From the NCBI GenBank assembly GCA_964610205.1, contig CAZSVI010000026.1, positions 1-34,044 of the forward strand: a DNA stretch of 34,044 bases, in the 5' to 3' direction. The DNA comes from CAZSVI01 sp964610205. GTDB lineage: Bacteria; Bacillota; Clostridia; DSM-8532. The position numbers were made by a program, and so were the translations under genes. The first letter of the stretch is position 1. The number at the start of each line of letters is the position of its first letter. The notes under the pieces were generated by a model. The model made no database searches. It saw only the letters and a list, made by a program, of their open reading frames with translations, and was not told where the DNA came from. Below are positions 18,161 to 26,056 of this stretch, piece after piece.

Positions 18161-18772
18161 ATGTGCGGCCGTTTTTATGTACCTGAAAAGGAAATGGATG
18201 AATTTGCAAAGCTTGTTTCCGAGGTGGAGCAGCATTTGCTGAAAAAATACGGTGAAATTTATCCCGGAGATACCGTTCCGATTATTACTCCGGGGAAAGA
18301 GAGCAGGGAATACCACGCAGTTAAATGGGGATTCCCTTCATGGAAAGGCGGCAGCCTTATAATCAATGCCAGAAGTGAAACTGCTCCCGGTAAGACAATG
18401 TTTAGGGCTCCATTCAGGAAAAGAAGGTGCATGATCCCGGCTGCCGGCTTTTATGAATGGAAAAAGGAAGACGGCAAACCGGATAAAAGCAGAAAAATAA
18501 AACATCTGATAACCATTAAAAACAACCTGTTTTATATGGCCGGGATGTATTGGTTTTTCAAAGACAGTACAAAAGGAGATATACTATACCCGGCCTTTAC
18601 TATTCTCACTACCGGAGCAAACAAAAAGATGCAGGCAATCCATAACCGTATGCCTGTTATAATAAATGAGGCTGACACCGAGAAGTGGCTGTATGCTGAA
18701 AATTCAGAGGATGTAATTCCATTGTTACAGCCTCCGGAAGATGATGAAACTGAAATTACCGAAATTGCCTGA
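18161..18772 (+). CDS. SRAP-domain abasic-site processing protein (YedK/HMCES family)
   Basis: A 203-residue protein starting MCGRF. SRAP proteins lose Met1, and Cys2 then forms a thiazolidine crosslink with abasic sites in single-stranded DNA, shielding them from cleavage. All expected residues are present: Cys2, Asn69 (INARSET), Glu99 (GFYEW) and His161 (AIHNRMP). Length is normal. The start is fixed by the need for Cys at position 2 and by the GGGAGGGAGAG site just upstream. The gene follows the helicase-nuclease after 22 bases, so the two are probably cotranscribed. The pairing suggests handling of damaged or nicked single-stranded DNA produced by the helicase, or self-protection. A short hairpin follows the stop. 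Confidence 0.92.
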   Translation: MCGRFYVPEKEMDEFAKLVSEVEQHLLKKYGEIYPGDTVPIITPGKESREYHAVKWGFPSWKGGSLIINARSETAPGKTMFRAPFRKRRCMIPAAGFYEWKKEDGKPDKSRKIKHLITIKNNLFYMAGMYWFFKDSTKGDILYPAFTILTTGANKKMQAIHNRMPVIINEADTEKWLYAENSEDVIPLLQPPEDDETEITEIA

Positions 18773-18780
18773 GACAAAAA

Positions 18781-18807
18781 CGGAAAAATTTTTTGCGCTG
18801 TTTTCCG
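18781..18807 (+). terminator. Weak hairpin after SRAP gene
   Basis: CGGAAAA (18781-18787) pairs with TTTTCCG (18801-18807) around a 13-base loop. There is no good T run after it, so termination is uncertain; it lies between convergent genes. Confidence 0.3.
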
Positions 18808-18828
18808 AAGATTTGAAATGTATGCTAT

Positions 18829-19131
18829 TTAATAATAGTTTACAGTTTTAACTTCAGAGTATCCTTCAGAGTGTCTGCAGACAGGGCATACGATAGGAGC
18901 TGATATACCTACATGGATATGTCCGCATTTTCCGCAAACCCAAACTATCGGTTTTTCTTTTGTAAATACGGTTTTATTTTTATTATTATGAACAAGCCAA
19001 CGCTCTTCATTCTCTTTTTTATTTCCGGTGAAGGCAAGATTCGAGCAAAAGGTATACCTGTTTCCGGCCATGGATTCTCCTGCGAAAGCGGCTTTCAAGT
19101 TCTCTATGGTTTTTATACAATTAATAATCAA
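18829..19131 (-). CDS. Internally deleted rubrerythrin (rubredoxin-like end retained)
   Basis: A 100-residue frame starting at TTG (19131), with AAGGAGAGG 6 bases upstream. Residues 7-36 (KTIENLKAAFAGESMAGNRY...) match the first helix of rubrerythrin, and residues ~39-100 match its end: an EERW segment, KPIVW, then the rubredoxin-like iron site with Cys66, Cys69, Cys82 and Cys85 (CGKC, CPVC). A complete rubrerythrin has about 180-195 residues. About 90 residues, most of the four-helix bundle and its di-iron ligands, are missing, yet the frame is kept. Full rubrerythrins reduce peroxide in anaerobes; this one cannot build the di-iron centre. Either it is a recent pseudogene or a minimal rubredoxin-like protein. 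It is the only minus-strand gene that looks possibly functional here. Confidence 0.65.
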   Translation of the reverse strand: MIINCIKTIENLKAAFAGESMAGNRYTFCSNLAFTGNKKENEERWLVHNNKNKTVFTKEKPIVWVCGKCGHIHVGISAPIVCPVCRHSEGYSEVKTVNYY

Positions 19132-19397
19132 TATAATCCTCTCCTTACTAAAATTAAGCCCATGAACGGAGTTGCCATGATAAACCGTAACTCGTTGCGG
19201 ATTTAAAAAAATAATTCTCTTCATATAACTATTAAGTTATTAACAGCCAGCTGTAATAAGGTAACCACAAACAAATTATACCATTAATTTTGTCAGAAAA
19301 CAAATAAAATGAACTATCGGACCAGGGATTGAATAGCTCGGAGAAATAATGCAGATGATAAGGTCATCGATTTATGAATAATCCGGGGGAGAAAAAA

Positions 19398-20030
19398 ATG
19401 CATATTACGGGAATTGTGGAAAACGATTATACGCAGAAAACGGTTGAGACAATGAAGTATTTGCTAAGGGCTGAAAATAAAAAAATGAGTGTTATTGAAT
19501 ATGGAAACCGTTTTAAAAATCGAAAAATATGGCGGGATTACTGGGATGCACTTGCACAGATTGAAACAGAAATTCTTTTAGTCAGGATTAAAGCAACAGA
19601 TTTCGAAGGAGCATTTCAGGCATTACATTTTGATACATTGATTGTTAGTGATTACGCGCAATGGAAAATTATTTCATCAAAAATCCGAAAGATTTCAAAG
19701 AATTCCATGAACCAAATGATACTTATTTTAAACAGTGATCTAATTAAACCTTCGAATTTTTCCGATGAAGAGAAATATAGACTGTTATGTTACGGCTTTA
19801 ATTCGGATTCAAATGTTACAACCTCCAGTACGGGAGAACCTTCCTTCAGCGGAAAGTATTTGTGTTGTATCCGTAAAGGTATAGTATCAGCTAATGGAAA
19901 AGCCGTTGAACCACAGGAATTTGTTGTGGATCTTGAGAATATGGAGGATGATCCCTATAGCATACTTGCGGCTGCCTCTTTTGCCGTATTGCACGGGGTT
20001 GATCTGAATAAGGTTAATGAAAGGCAATAG
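19398..20030 (+). CDS. Mur-ligase-like protein lacking the P-loop
   Basis: A 210-residue protein. ATG 19398 (MHITGIV) is chosen because GGGGGAG lies 6 bases upstream; a start at 19374 would put that site inside the gene. The order of elements resembles the central and ATP domain of Mur ligases: HITGIVENDYTQKT stands where GTNGKT would be, then a Leu/Arg helix (MKYLLRAENKK), DTLIVSDY, ILNSD (compare NADD), LLCYGFN (compare YG), and a closing SILAAASFAVLHGVDL like the alanine-rich helix with G-(V/I)-D. The ATP-binding lysine and Thr are gone, so ligase activity is unlikely. It may be a regulatory or structural relative. Its family is inferred from pattern, not certain. About 265 bases before it contain no gene. 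Confidence 0.5.
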   Translation: MHITGIVENDYTQKTVETMKYLLRAENKKMSVIEYGNRFKNRKIWRDYWDALAQIETEILLVRIKATDFEGAFQALHFDTLIVSDYAQWKIISSKIRKISKNSMNQMILILNSDLIKPSNFSDEEKYRLLCYGFNSDSNVTTSSTGEPSFSGKYLCCIRKGIVSANGKAVEPQEFVVDLENMEDDPYSILAAASFAVLHGVDLNKVNERQ

Positions 20031-20107
20031 AAGCAGGACACTGTTTTGTCTGAAAGAATATAAATCGAGGCGTTTTTCAATATTTCGCCAGAAAAGTTTA
20101 AAAACCG

Positions 20108-20136
20108 TTGCATTACGATGTTTCTACCGATATAAT
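20108..20136 (+). promoter_or_regulatory. Sigma-A-type promoter for SSB-like operon
   Basis: TTGCAT at 20108-20113, exactly 17 bases, then a perfect TATAAT at 20131-20136. It lies about 140 bases before the SSB-like gene, giving a 5' leader of about 135 bases. This is the best promoter match noticed in the window. Confidence 0.65.
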
Positions 20137-20278
20137 AGAATTATCTGACATTATGTTGTTTGAACATAGATGGTATAAAAAATAGAAAGAAAACTTCTAA
20201 AAAGATAATAATCGGAATAAGCATAACATGAGATGAATTGAATTAGATACGAAAGACAGAGAGGAGTGGTGTTTATCC

Positions 20279-20944
20279 ATGTCCGGCAATTTTATGGAAA
20301 ATAATTGTACCAGTTTGTCTGGAAAGATTGCATCAAAACCGGAGTTCAGCCACGAAATATACGGTGAAGGTTTTTATCTGGTAATGGTTGAGGTATCAAG
20401 GCTCAGCAATACATATGATTTAATTCCGGTAATGTTTTCTGAAAGGCTGATGCCGCTTGATGAATTTCTTGAGGGAAAAACGATATTAGTTGAAGGGCAG
20501 TTCAGGAGCTACAATAACTATAGCACTGAAAGCAGCCATAAGCTTTTGTTAACGGTATTTGCCCGGGATATTGTCATTACGGACACAATTGATGAGGTAA
20601 AAGTTCCAAACAGTGTTTTTCTGAACGGTTTCATATGTAAAAGGCCTATATATAGAACAACCCCGTTTGGACGTGAAATTGCCGACATTCTTCTTGCGGT
20701 TAACCGTGCTTATAATAAGTCCGATTACATACCCTGTATTGCCTGGGGAAGAAACGCACGCTTCGCAAGCCATTTTGAAATAGGAGACAATATTAAGGTG
20801 TGGGGCAGAATTCAAAGCCGTCAGTATCAGAAAAAATTTTCCGACGGGACGGTGGAAGAGCGTATCGCATACGAAGTGTCCATTTCAAAAATGGAAATGA
20901 GTAAAGAGAACAACAATATCCATAAGGAAGAAGATGAAGCATAG
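20279..20944 (+). CDS. Single-stranded DNA-binding-like protein with two OB folds
   Basis: A 221-residue protein. The second half (about residues 110-205) follows the SSB/PriB OB-fold pattern: VFLNGFICKRPIYRTTPFGREIADILLAV, then YIPCIAWGRNA, GDNIKVWGRIQSR and a final strand EVSISKM. The first half (about 8-105) repeats a weaker OB pattern (SLSGKIASKPEFSHE, LIPVMFSERL, LEGKTILVEGQF). A charged tail EEDEA may mimic the acidic tip of SSB. It lacks the length and Gly-rich linker of the main chromosomal SSB, so it is a paralogue. ATG 20279 lies after GAGGAGTGG. Fifteen bases separate it from a P-loop protein, and priA follows in the same direction, so a replication-restart or ssDNA role is possible. 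Confidence 0.8.
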   Translation: MSGNFMENNCTSLSGKIASKPEFSHEIYGEGFYLVMVEVSRLSNTYDLIPVMFSERLMPLDEFLEGKTILVEGQFRSYNNYSTESSHKLLLTVFARDIVITDTIDEVKVPNSVFLNGFICKRPIYRTTPFGREIADILLAVNRAYNKSDYIPCIAWGRNARFASHFEIGDNIKVWGRIQSRQYQKKFSDGTVEERIAYEVSISKMEMSKENNNIHKEEDEA

Positions 20945-20959
20945 AAAGGAAAGATACCC

Positions 20960-21370
20960 ATGATAAAGGTTATATTCGGAACCAGAGGTGTTGGAAAAAC
21001 GAAGTATTTAATTGAAGATGTGCATCGGATGATTAGTGACTGCAAAGGTGATATTGTTTTTATAGATACCAGTAATGAGTTGATTACCGATTTGCGGCAC
21101 GAAATACGGTTTGTTAACGTAACAGACTATCCAATTGATAGTCTGTGTTCATTTTTCGGGTTTATCAGCGGTTTAGTAGCTTCAAATTATGATACTGTGG
21201 CTTTATATGTGGATAGGCTTGATATAGTCGCAGGGAAAAACCCGGAATATAGAGTTTTCTTCGAGAAGGTAAAAGAACTCAGCGACAAATTCAATATCCG
21301 GTTTGTGTTTTCCTTAAGCGGTAATATAAAAGATATTCCCGATTATGTTCATAAAGAGTACGCGTGCTGA
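20960..21370 (+). CDS. Small P-loop ATP-binding protein
   Basis: A 136-residue protein with Walker A GTRGVGKTK at residues 7-15, a Walker-B-like GDIVFIDTS near residues 30-38 and a second hydrophobic strand with an aspartate (VALYVDRLD). It ends in strand NIRFVFSLSG followed by a short tail. The size equals only the core of a P-loop NTPase, so it may need a partner. Start ATG 20960 follows AGAAAGGAAAG. It is in one transcript with the SSB-like gene. I do not recognise a named family. Ten bases after the stop lies the 64-bp palindromic repeat. Confidence 0.75.
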   Translation: MIKVIFGTRGVGKTKYLIEDVHRMISDCKGDIVFIDTSNELITDLRHEIRFVNVTDYPIDSLCSFFGFISGLVASNYDTVALYVDRLDIVAGKNPEYRVFFEKVKELSDKFNIRFVFSLSGNIKDIPDYVHKEYAC

Positions 21371-21379
21371 CTCTGAATA

Positions 21380-21443
21380 TGTCATTCTGAACGCAGTGAA
21401 GAATCCTTGTGGAAAAGATCCTCCGCCGGAGCTCAGGATGACA
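21380..21443. repeat. Palindromic element, copy E
   Basis: Left arm TGTCATTCTGAACGCAGTGA and right arm GCCGGAGCTCAGGATGACA form an imperfect inverted repeat of about 64 bases with a central GTGGAAAA loop. The left arm matches, in reverse, the right end of copy B (CTCAGAATGACA). Such elements are common, non-coding and mobile-looking in clostridia. It directly follows a gene and abuts a broken permease gene. Confidence 0.8.
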
Positions 21444-21446
21444 TTG

Positions 21447-21731
21447 AAAATATGACAATACTATGGTAATTACATATTTTACCAATGCAATAATTTGTGG
21501 GTTTATACCAGAACCAATTAATATTTGAAACTGTTTGCGTACTTTTTCCTCAGCTACTATTCTAACTAAATATGAAGAACCAAAAAACGGAATTACAAGT
21601 AGAGGTATAAAAACAAATTTCGTTCCTAATAACACTTGTTTTTGATTGATAGGAATATGAAAAAGACATATCTGGTATCCAGTATATATAATTATTGCTT
21701 GCAACTCCTGATTAACAAAGAAGGGTTCCAA
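21447..21731 (-). pseudogene. Remnant of a possible ABC-2-type permease
   Basis: On the minus strand, about 95 codons encode two hydrophobic segments around a PLLVIPFFGSS...AEEKVRKQFQILIGSGI stretch. This fits the conserved ABC-2 permease pattern in which a membrane helix is followed by an E-E-K/R-...-LL-x-(S/T)-P/G-I segment and a second helix with Lys. The frame runs straight into the palindromic element and then has no family-like residues, so the gene has lost its remainder. Upstream (about 21780-21880) another hydrophobic minus-strand frame (SIGIAVFLIDKVAEIIL) may be a shifted part of the same gene. No usable start or ribosome site was found. Together with the elements named, this accounts for the 642-base gap between genes at 21371-22012. 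Confidence 0.45.
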
Positions 21732-21917
21732 ACTTTCAGCGACAGAATTTAAGTTTTTACAGGAAATATATCTTCAGATATAAAATTACACCAAAAGGAG
21801 TAAGGATAATTTCGGCTACTTTATCGATTAAAAATACAGCTATACCAATCGAAGTTAAATGAAATTGTAATTAAGGAAATCATTGTTTAATTTTAATACT
21901 TCTTTCATTTACTCCGG

Positions 21918-21966
21918 CATTCATGTAAAATAAGTTAAGATTATTTTACTTTATGAATGTTTTTTG
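21918..21966 (+). terminator. Hairpin with T run before priA
   Basis: CATTCAT and GTAAAATAA (21918-21933) pair with TTATTTTAC and ATGAATG around a 7-base loop, with one 2-base bulge, followed by TTTTTT at 21960-21965. It is A/T-rich but has the shape of a Rho-independent terminator. It could end read-through from upstream or attenuate priA. Confidence 0.5.
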
Positions 21967-22012
21967 GCTTTAGGAAGAATTAATTTGTAAAATCAGAACG
22001 GGGTGTAACGTA

Positions 22013-24448
22013 TTGTTCGTTTCGGTTGTTATACAGAATAGTACAAGAGAATACGACAAATTCTATGATTATAAGGTTCCCGAAAACATCCGTACATTTA
22101 TTCAGCCCGGAATACGTGTTATTGTTCCGTTTGGCCGAGGAGAGCGTTTTAGGGAAGCGTTCGTAATGGACGTAAAGGATTCAACTGAATTCACACGATT
22201 GAAGGATGTTTATCAAATCATTGACGAGTCCCCTGTTTTAACGCAGGAATTAATACAATTAAGCAAATATATGAAAAAAAGATACATATGCACTTATGAT
22301 CTTGCCATCCGGTGTATGCTGCCTACGGGTTTAGGGCTTTTATACCGCCACGAGGCGGCGCTCAATCCGGGAAAGTATGATGCGTCAGGACAACAGGATA
22401 CAGATATCCTTATTCAAATCTTAAAAGATCATGGCGGTAAATTACCCGTTGACAAGCTTCAGCAGATCTATAAAAAACCTGTTTTGAAGCTTTTGAAAAA
22501 GCTTGAAGCAAGTCATGTCGTTCAGATCATTAATCATTTTCAGATTAAGGCCAGAACCAAAACGGTGAAGCTTGCATGTCCTGTCATGGAGGAAGAGGAA
22601 TTTCAGGAAATAGTCGATAGTAATAAAATCAGGAACCTGAAATATATGCGCATTATGGAAATGCTTTACGAGGAAGGGGAAATTCCCGTTTATGAGTTGA
22701 GTATTCTGGGATATTCCATGGCAACCTTGAAAAATATGCAGAAGAAAGGTTTTTTAGCGTTTATTGAAGAGACTGTAGACAGAAATCCTATAGAGGAAGT
22801 AAACGTTCAAAAAACCGAACCGTTGACTCCTACAGACTGCCAGAAAGAAGCTATTGAAAAAATATTTACCCTGATGGAATCCGGCACATGCCGGGAAGTA
22901 ATGCTGCACGGAGTCACCGGCAGCGGAAAAACAGAGGTTTACATGCAGGTAATTGCCAGGGTTCTTGAAGAAGGAAAAGGAGCTGTAATGATGGTTCCGG
23001 AAATAGGCCTGACGCCTCAAACCGTAAGGCTGTTCAAGGGAAGGTTTGGAGAACGTGTAGCGGTTTTGCATAGTCGCCTCTCAATGGGTGAGCGTTTTGA
23101 TCAATGGAATAAAATTAAAAATGGAGATATTCAGGTAGTAGTTGGAGCCAGATCTGCGATTTTTGCACCACTTTCGGACATTGGCGTTATTATTATTGAT
23201 GAGGAACATGAAACCTCATATAAATCGGACAGGACACCAAAATATGATGCAAGAACTATTGCGGTTGCACGCTGCCGTTATCACAAAGGATTGGTTTTAT
23301 ATGGTTCCGCAACCCCATCGGTTGAAAATTACTGGAGGGCAAAAAACGGTAAAATTTTTTTGATTGAAATGCTTCAACGAACAAACAATCAAGCGCTTCC
23401 TGAAATAATTATGGTGAATATGCGCGGTAAAAAAGAAACGGGGCTTAGAAATGAATTCAGTGACATATTGGTCGATGAATTGCGGAAAAACAAAGCAGCC
23501 AATGAGCAGTCAATCCTTTTCATCAACCGAAGGGGGCATTCAAACTTCATATTATGTAAAGAATGCGGGTTTATTGCCATATGTCCGTACTGCAGCATAT
23601 CATTAACCTGGCATCAGACAGAAAAACGCCTGGTCTGCCATTATTGCAGTTATACAACAATAATGCCTCCAAATTGCCCGGCATGCAAAAGTGACAAGCT
23701 GGATGCGCTTGGTTTGGGAACTCAAAAGGCGGAAGAAGCGGTGTCAGTTATTGAACCGGGTTTTTCTGTTATCCGTATGGATTTTGATACTACCGGAGGC
23801 AAACTGGGACATCAGAAAGTATTGGATGCCTTCAGGGACAGAAAAATTGATGTTTTGGTGGGTACGCAGATGGTTGCGAAAGGACATGATTTTCCGGATG
23901 TCACACTGGTTGGAATATTATCGGCTGACAGTCTGCTCGGAAGCGGAGACTACAGAGCTACCGAAAGAACCTTTCAATTGATAACACAGGCAGCGGGAAG
24001 AGCGGGAAGAGCAGGAAAAAAAGGAAGGGTTGTACTTCAAACATACAATCAGGACGAATTCAGTATACAATCGGCCATCCGTCAGGACTATAAAAGATTT
24101 TTCGAACAGGAGATCAGCTTAAGGCAGGAATTGCAGCTTCCACCGTTCTGTCAGTTCGGAATGATACAGATATCCGGTAAAAATAAGGAACTGGTTCGGT
24201 CGTATGCAAATATAATACACAGGGATATAATAAACAGGCATGAATTAAATGCGGGTATCCTGCTGTCCGATCCGGCCCCGTCTCCTGTCTCAAAATTAAA
24301 GAACCAATACAGGTGGCGTATTCTCCTTAAGCACCCTTCCGTCAATACCCTGGGAAAGGTTCTCGAATGGGTTTACGATAGTTATGGCGCCAACAGGAAA
24401 AAAGATTGGAGCGTATCGGTGGATATAAATCCGGTTAGTATGATATAA
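22013..24448 (+). CDS. priA: Primosomal protein N' (replication restart helicase PriA)
   Basis: An 811-residue superfamily 2 DNA helicase that rebuilds the replisome at stalled forks. The N-terminal DNA-binding domain (about 1-105) begins FVSVVIQNSTREYDKFYDYKVP and contains a PFGRGERFREAFV turn. Walker A GVTGSGKTE is at 300-308, DEEH at 396-399, GSATPS near 434. A zinc-binding block with paired cysteines (CKECG, CPYC, CHYC, CPAC) spans about 515-560. Helicase motifs V and VI follow (GTQMVAKGHDFP, QAAGRAGRAGKKG). Full length. TTG 22013 is taken as start, with GGGGTG about 8 bases upstream; no nearby in-frame ATG gives the conserved beginning. It leads a core block with def and fmt. Confidence 0.97.
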   Translation: MFVSVVIQNSTREYDKFYDYKVPENIRTFIQPGIRVIVPFGRGERFREAFVMDVKDSTEFTRLKDVYQIIDESPVLTQELIQLSKYMKKRYICTYDLAIRCMLPTGLGLLYRHEAALNPGKYDASGQQDTDILIQILKDHGGKLPVDKLQQIYKKPVLKLLKKLEASHVVQIINHFQIKARTKTVKLACPVMEEEEFQEIVDSNKIRNLKYMRIMEMLYEEGEIPVYELSILGYSMATLKNMQKKGFLAFIEETVDRNPIEEVNVQKTEPLTPTDCQKEAIEKIFTLMESGTCREVMLHGVTGSGKTEVYMQVIARVLEEGKGAVMMVPEIGLTPQTVRLFKGRFGERVAVLHSRLSMGERFDQWNKIKNGDIQVVVGARSAIFAPLSDIGVIIIDEEHETSYKSDRTPKYDARTIAVARCRYHKGLVLYGSATPSVENYWRAKNGKIFLIEMLQRTNNQALPEIIMVNMRGKKETGLRNEFSDILVDELRKNKAANEQSILFINRRGHSNFILCKECGFIAICPYCSISLTWHQTEKRLVCHYCSYTTIMPPNCPACKSDKLDALGLGTQKAEEAVSVIEPGFSVIRMDFDTTGGKLGHQKVLDAFRDRKIDVLVGTQMVAKGHDFPDVTLVGILSADSLLGSGDYRATERTFQLITQAAGRAGRAGKKGRVVLQTYNQDEFSIQSAIRQDYKRFFEQEISLRQELQLPPFCQFGMIQISGKNKELVRSYANIIHRDIINRHELNAGILLSDPAPSPVSKLKNQYRWRILLKHPSVNTLGKVLEWVYDSYGANRKKDWSVSVDINPVSMI

Positions 24449-24498
24449 TTTTACATATATTTTATTGTTTTTATTTGTGCACGGAGGTATTGTAAAAT

Positions 24499-24984
24499 AT
24501 GGCTAAAAGGGAAATAAGGAAAGAAGGGGACGAGGTACTTAGAAAAGTCACCAAACCGGTTGAGGAGATTAACAAGAAGATTTTACAACTGGTCGATGAT
24601 ATGCTCGAAACCATGTATGGGGCTGATGGGGCCGGTCTTGCCGCACCACAGGTCGGTATATTAAAACGAATATGTGTAATTGACGTAGGTGATGGGCCCG
24701 TAGTGCTTATAAACCCAAAAAAACTTAATGAATCCGGCGAGCAGATTCAGGCGGAAGGATGCCTTAGCATTCCGGGTATATGGGGTGAGGTGAAAAGACC
24801 TGATCGTGTAACGGTGGAAGCCTTGAACAGAAAAGGTGAAAAGTATACAATAGAGGGAACCGGAATGCTTGCTCGTGCTTTTTGCCATGAGATTGATCAC
24901 CTGGATGGAATTTTGTTTACAGATAAGGTTATAAGATATGTAGAATTGGATAAGGTTAAGGATAGGGATAAGGATAAGGCCTGA
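24499..24984 (+). CDS. def: Peptide deformylase
   Basis: A 161-residue metallo-enzyme removing the formyl group from nascent proteins. All three family motifs are present: GAGLAAPQ at residues 44-51, EGCLS at 86-90 (Cys88 metal ligand) and HEIDH at 130-134 (two His ligands and the catalytic Glu131). Length normal for the short clostridial type. ATG follows GGAGG at about 24483-24487. The C-terminal VKDRDKDKA tail is a charged extension. It lies 50 bases after priA and before fmt, the usual pairing of deformylase with the formyltransferase that adds the group. Confidence 0.97.
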   Translation: MAKREIRKEGDEVLRKVTKPVEEINKKILQLVDDMLETMYGADGAGLAAPQVGILKRICVIDVGDGPVVLINPKKLNESGEQIQAEGCLSIPGIWGEVKRPDRVTVEALNRKGEKYTIEGTGMLARAFCHEIDHLDGILFTDKVIRYVELDKVKDRDKDKA

Positions 24985-25010
24985 TATTTAGTTGATTAAA
25001 GTAATCAGTA

Positions 25011-25078
25011 CCCGCCATAGAGGCGTGGCGGGGGGCCATCTTGGTTCCTCGTTATTATTGAACGAAGAGGACCATGGC
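25011..25078. other. Two neighbouring hairpins between def and fmt
   Basis: CCCGCCA (25011-25017) pairs perfectly with TGGCGGG (25026-25032). Next, GCCAT...TGGTTCCTCGTT pairs with AACGAAGAGGACCA...TGGC (about 25035-25078) with small bulges. No T run follows, so these are not simple terminators. They may be a processed RNA structure or a degenerate repeat. Confidence 0.45.
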
Positions 25079-25114
25079 AAGTGAACTGATAAATACATTT
25101 CGAAAGGATAGAGC

Positions 25115-26056
25115 ATGCGTATCGTTTTTATGGGAACACCGGAGTTTGCCGTCCCAAGTCTTGATATACTGGTAAAAAATAACTATAACATTATAATGGC
25201 TGTCACACAGCCCGACAAACCCAAGGGCAGGGGACACAGGATAGCCTGTCCGCCCGTTAAGGAATATGCTTTAAAAAACAAAATTCCGGTGATGCAGCCT
25301 GTAAAAATAGGCGGAAAAGATTCAGTGGAGAAATTAAAATTACTGGAGCCCGATCTTTTTATTACCTGTGCGTTCGGACAGTTTCTGACAGAAGATGTTC
25401 TTGGAATTCCCGGAATGGGAACGGTTAATGTTCACGGTTCACTTCTTCCTAAATACAGGGGAGCTGCTCCAATACAATGGGCCATTATAAACGGCGAGAA
25501 AAAAACCGGAATTACTACCATGCTGACAGTCCTTAAGCTGGATGCAGGCGATATGCTCATGAAAAGCGAAATTGATATTGATAATGATATTACAGCGGGA
25601 CAACTTTACGTAAAGATGTCTTTACTTGGCGCACAAACACTTCTAAGTACTGTAAAAGGGCTTGAATCAGGAACTATTACACCTGTTCCGCAGATAGAAT
25701 GCGATACCTGTTACGCGCCCAGGATTACACGGGATACCGGATTGATTAACTGGAGTGCTTCGGCGTGGGAAATCCACAATCTTATCCGTGGAACAAACCC
25801 ATGGCCGGGAGCGTACTCATTTTTCAAAAACGAACGTATACGTATTTGGACATCCGCAATTATTGATTTCGATAAGAAAACCGAAAAATGTGCGGGAAGC
25901 GTTCTGGATGTTTCCAAAGAGGGTTTTGAAGTTCAAACGGGAAAAGGGATTATTCTTGTGTCCCAAGTGCAGTGCGACAATGCAAGGCGTTTAACCGTGG
26001 AGCAATACATCTGTGGTCATGCTGTTTGTGTGGGGGATTGTTTTGGATCGGAATAA
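25115..26056 (+). CDS. fmt: Methionyl-tRNA formyltransferase
   Basis: A 313-residue enzyme that formylates initiator Met-tRNA using 10-formyl-tetrahydrofolate. The start MRIVFMGTPEFAVPSL is typical. The catalytic region NVHGSLLPKYRGAAPIQ contains Asn105 and His107, and Asp143 lies in LKLDAGDML, matching the Asn-His-Asp triad. The C-terminal OB-like domain (about 210-305) carries the expected INWSASAWEIHNLIRG segment. ATG follows GAAAGGATAG. It ends inside the start of the next gene (14-base overlap), which implies coupled translation. Confidence 0.97.
   Translation: MRIVFMGTPEFAVPSLDILVKNNYNIIMAVTQPDKPKGRGHRIACPPVKEYALKNKIPVMQPVKIGGKDSVEKLKLLEPDLFITCAFGQFLTEDVLGIPGMGTVNVHGSLLPKYRGAAPIQWAIINGEKKTGITTMLTVLKLDAGDMLMKSEIDIDNDITAGQLYVKMSLLGAQTLLSTVKGLESGTITPVPQIECDTCYAPRITRDTGLINWSASAWEIHNLIRGTNPWPGAYSFFKNERIRIWTSAIIDFDKKTEKCAGSVLDVSKEGFEVQTGKGIILVSQVQCDNARRLTVEQYICGHAVCVGDCFGSE

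Noticed and set aside
18913..19206. Plus-strand open frame over the rubrerythrin remnant
   Set aside because: It is antisense to a frame with clear rubrerythrin similarity and a ribosome site, and has no recognisable protein features.
21291..21446. Minus-strand coding tail continuing the permease remnant
   Set aside because: The translation here is that of the palindromic repeat and of the antisense of the P-loop gene, not a protein family.
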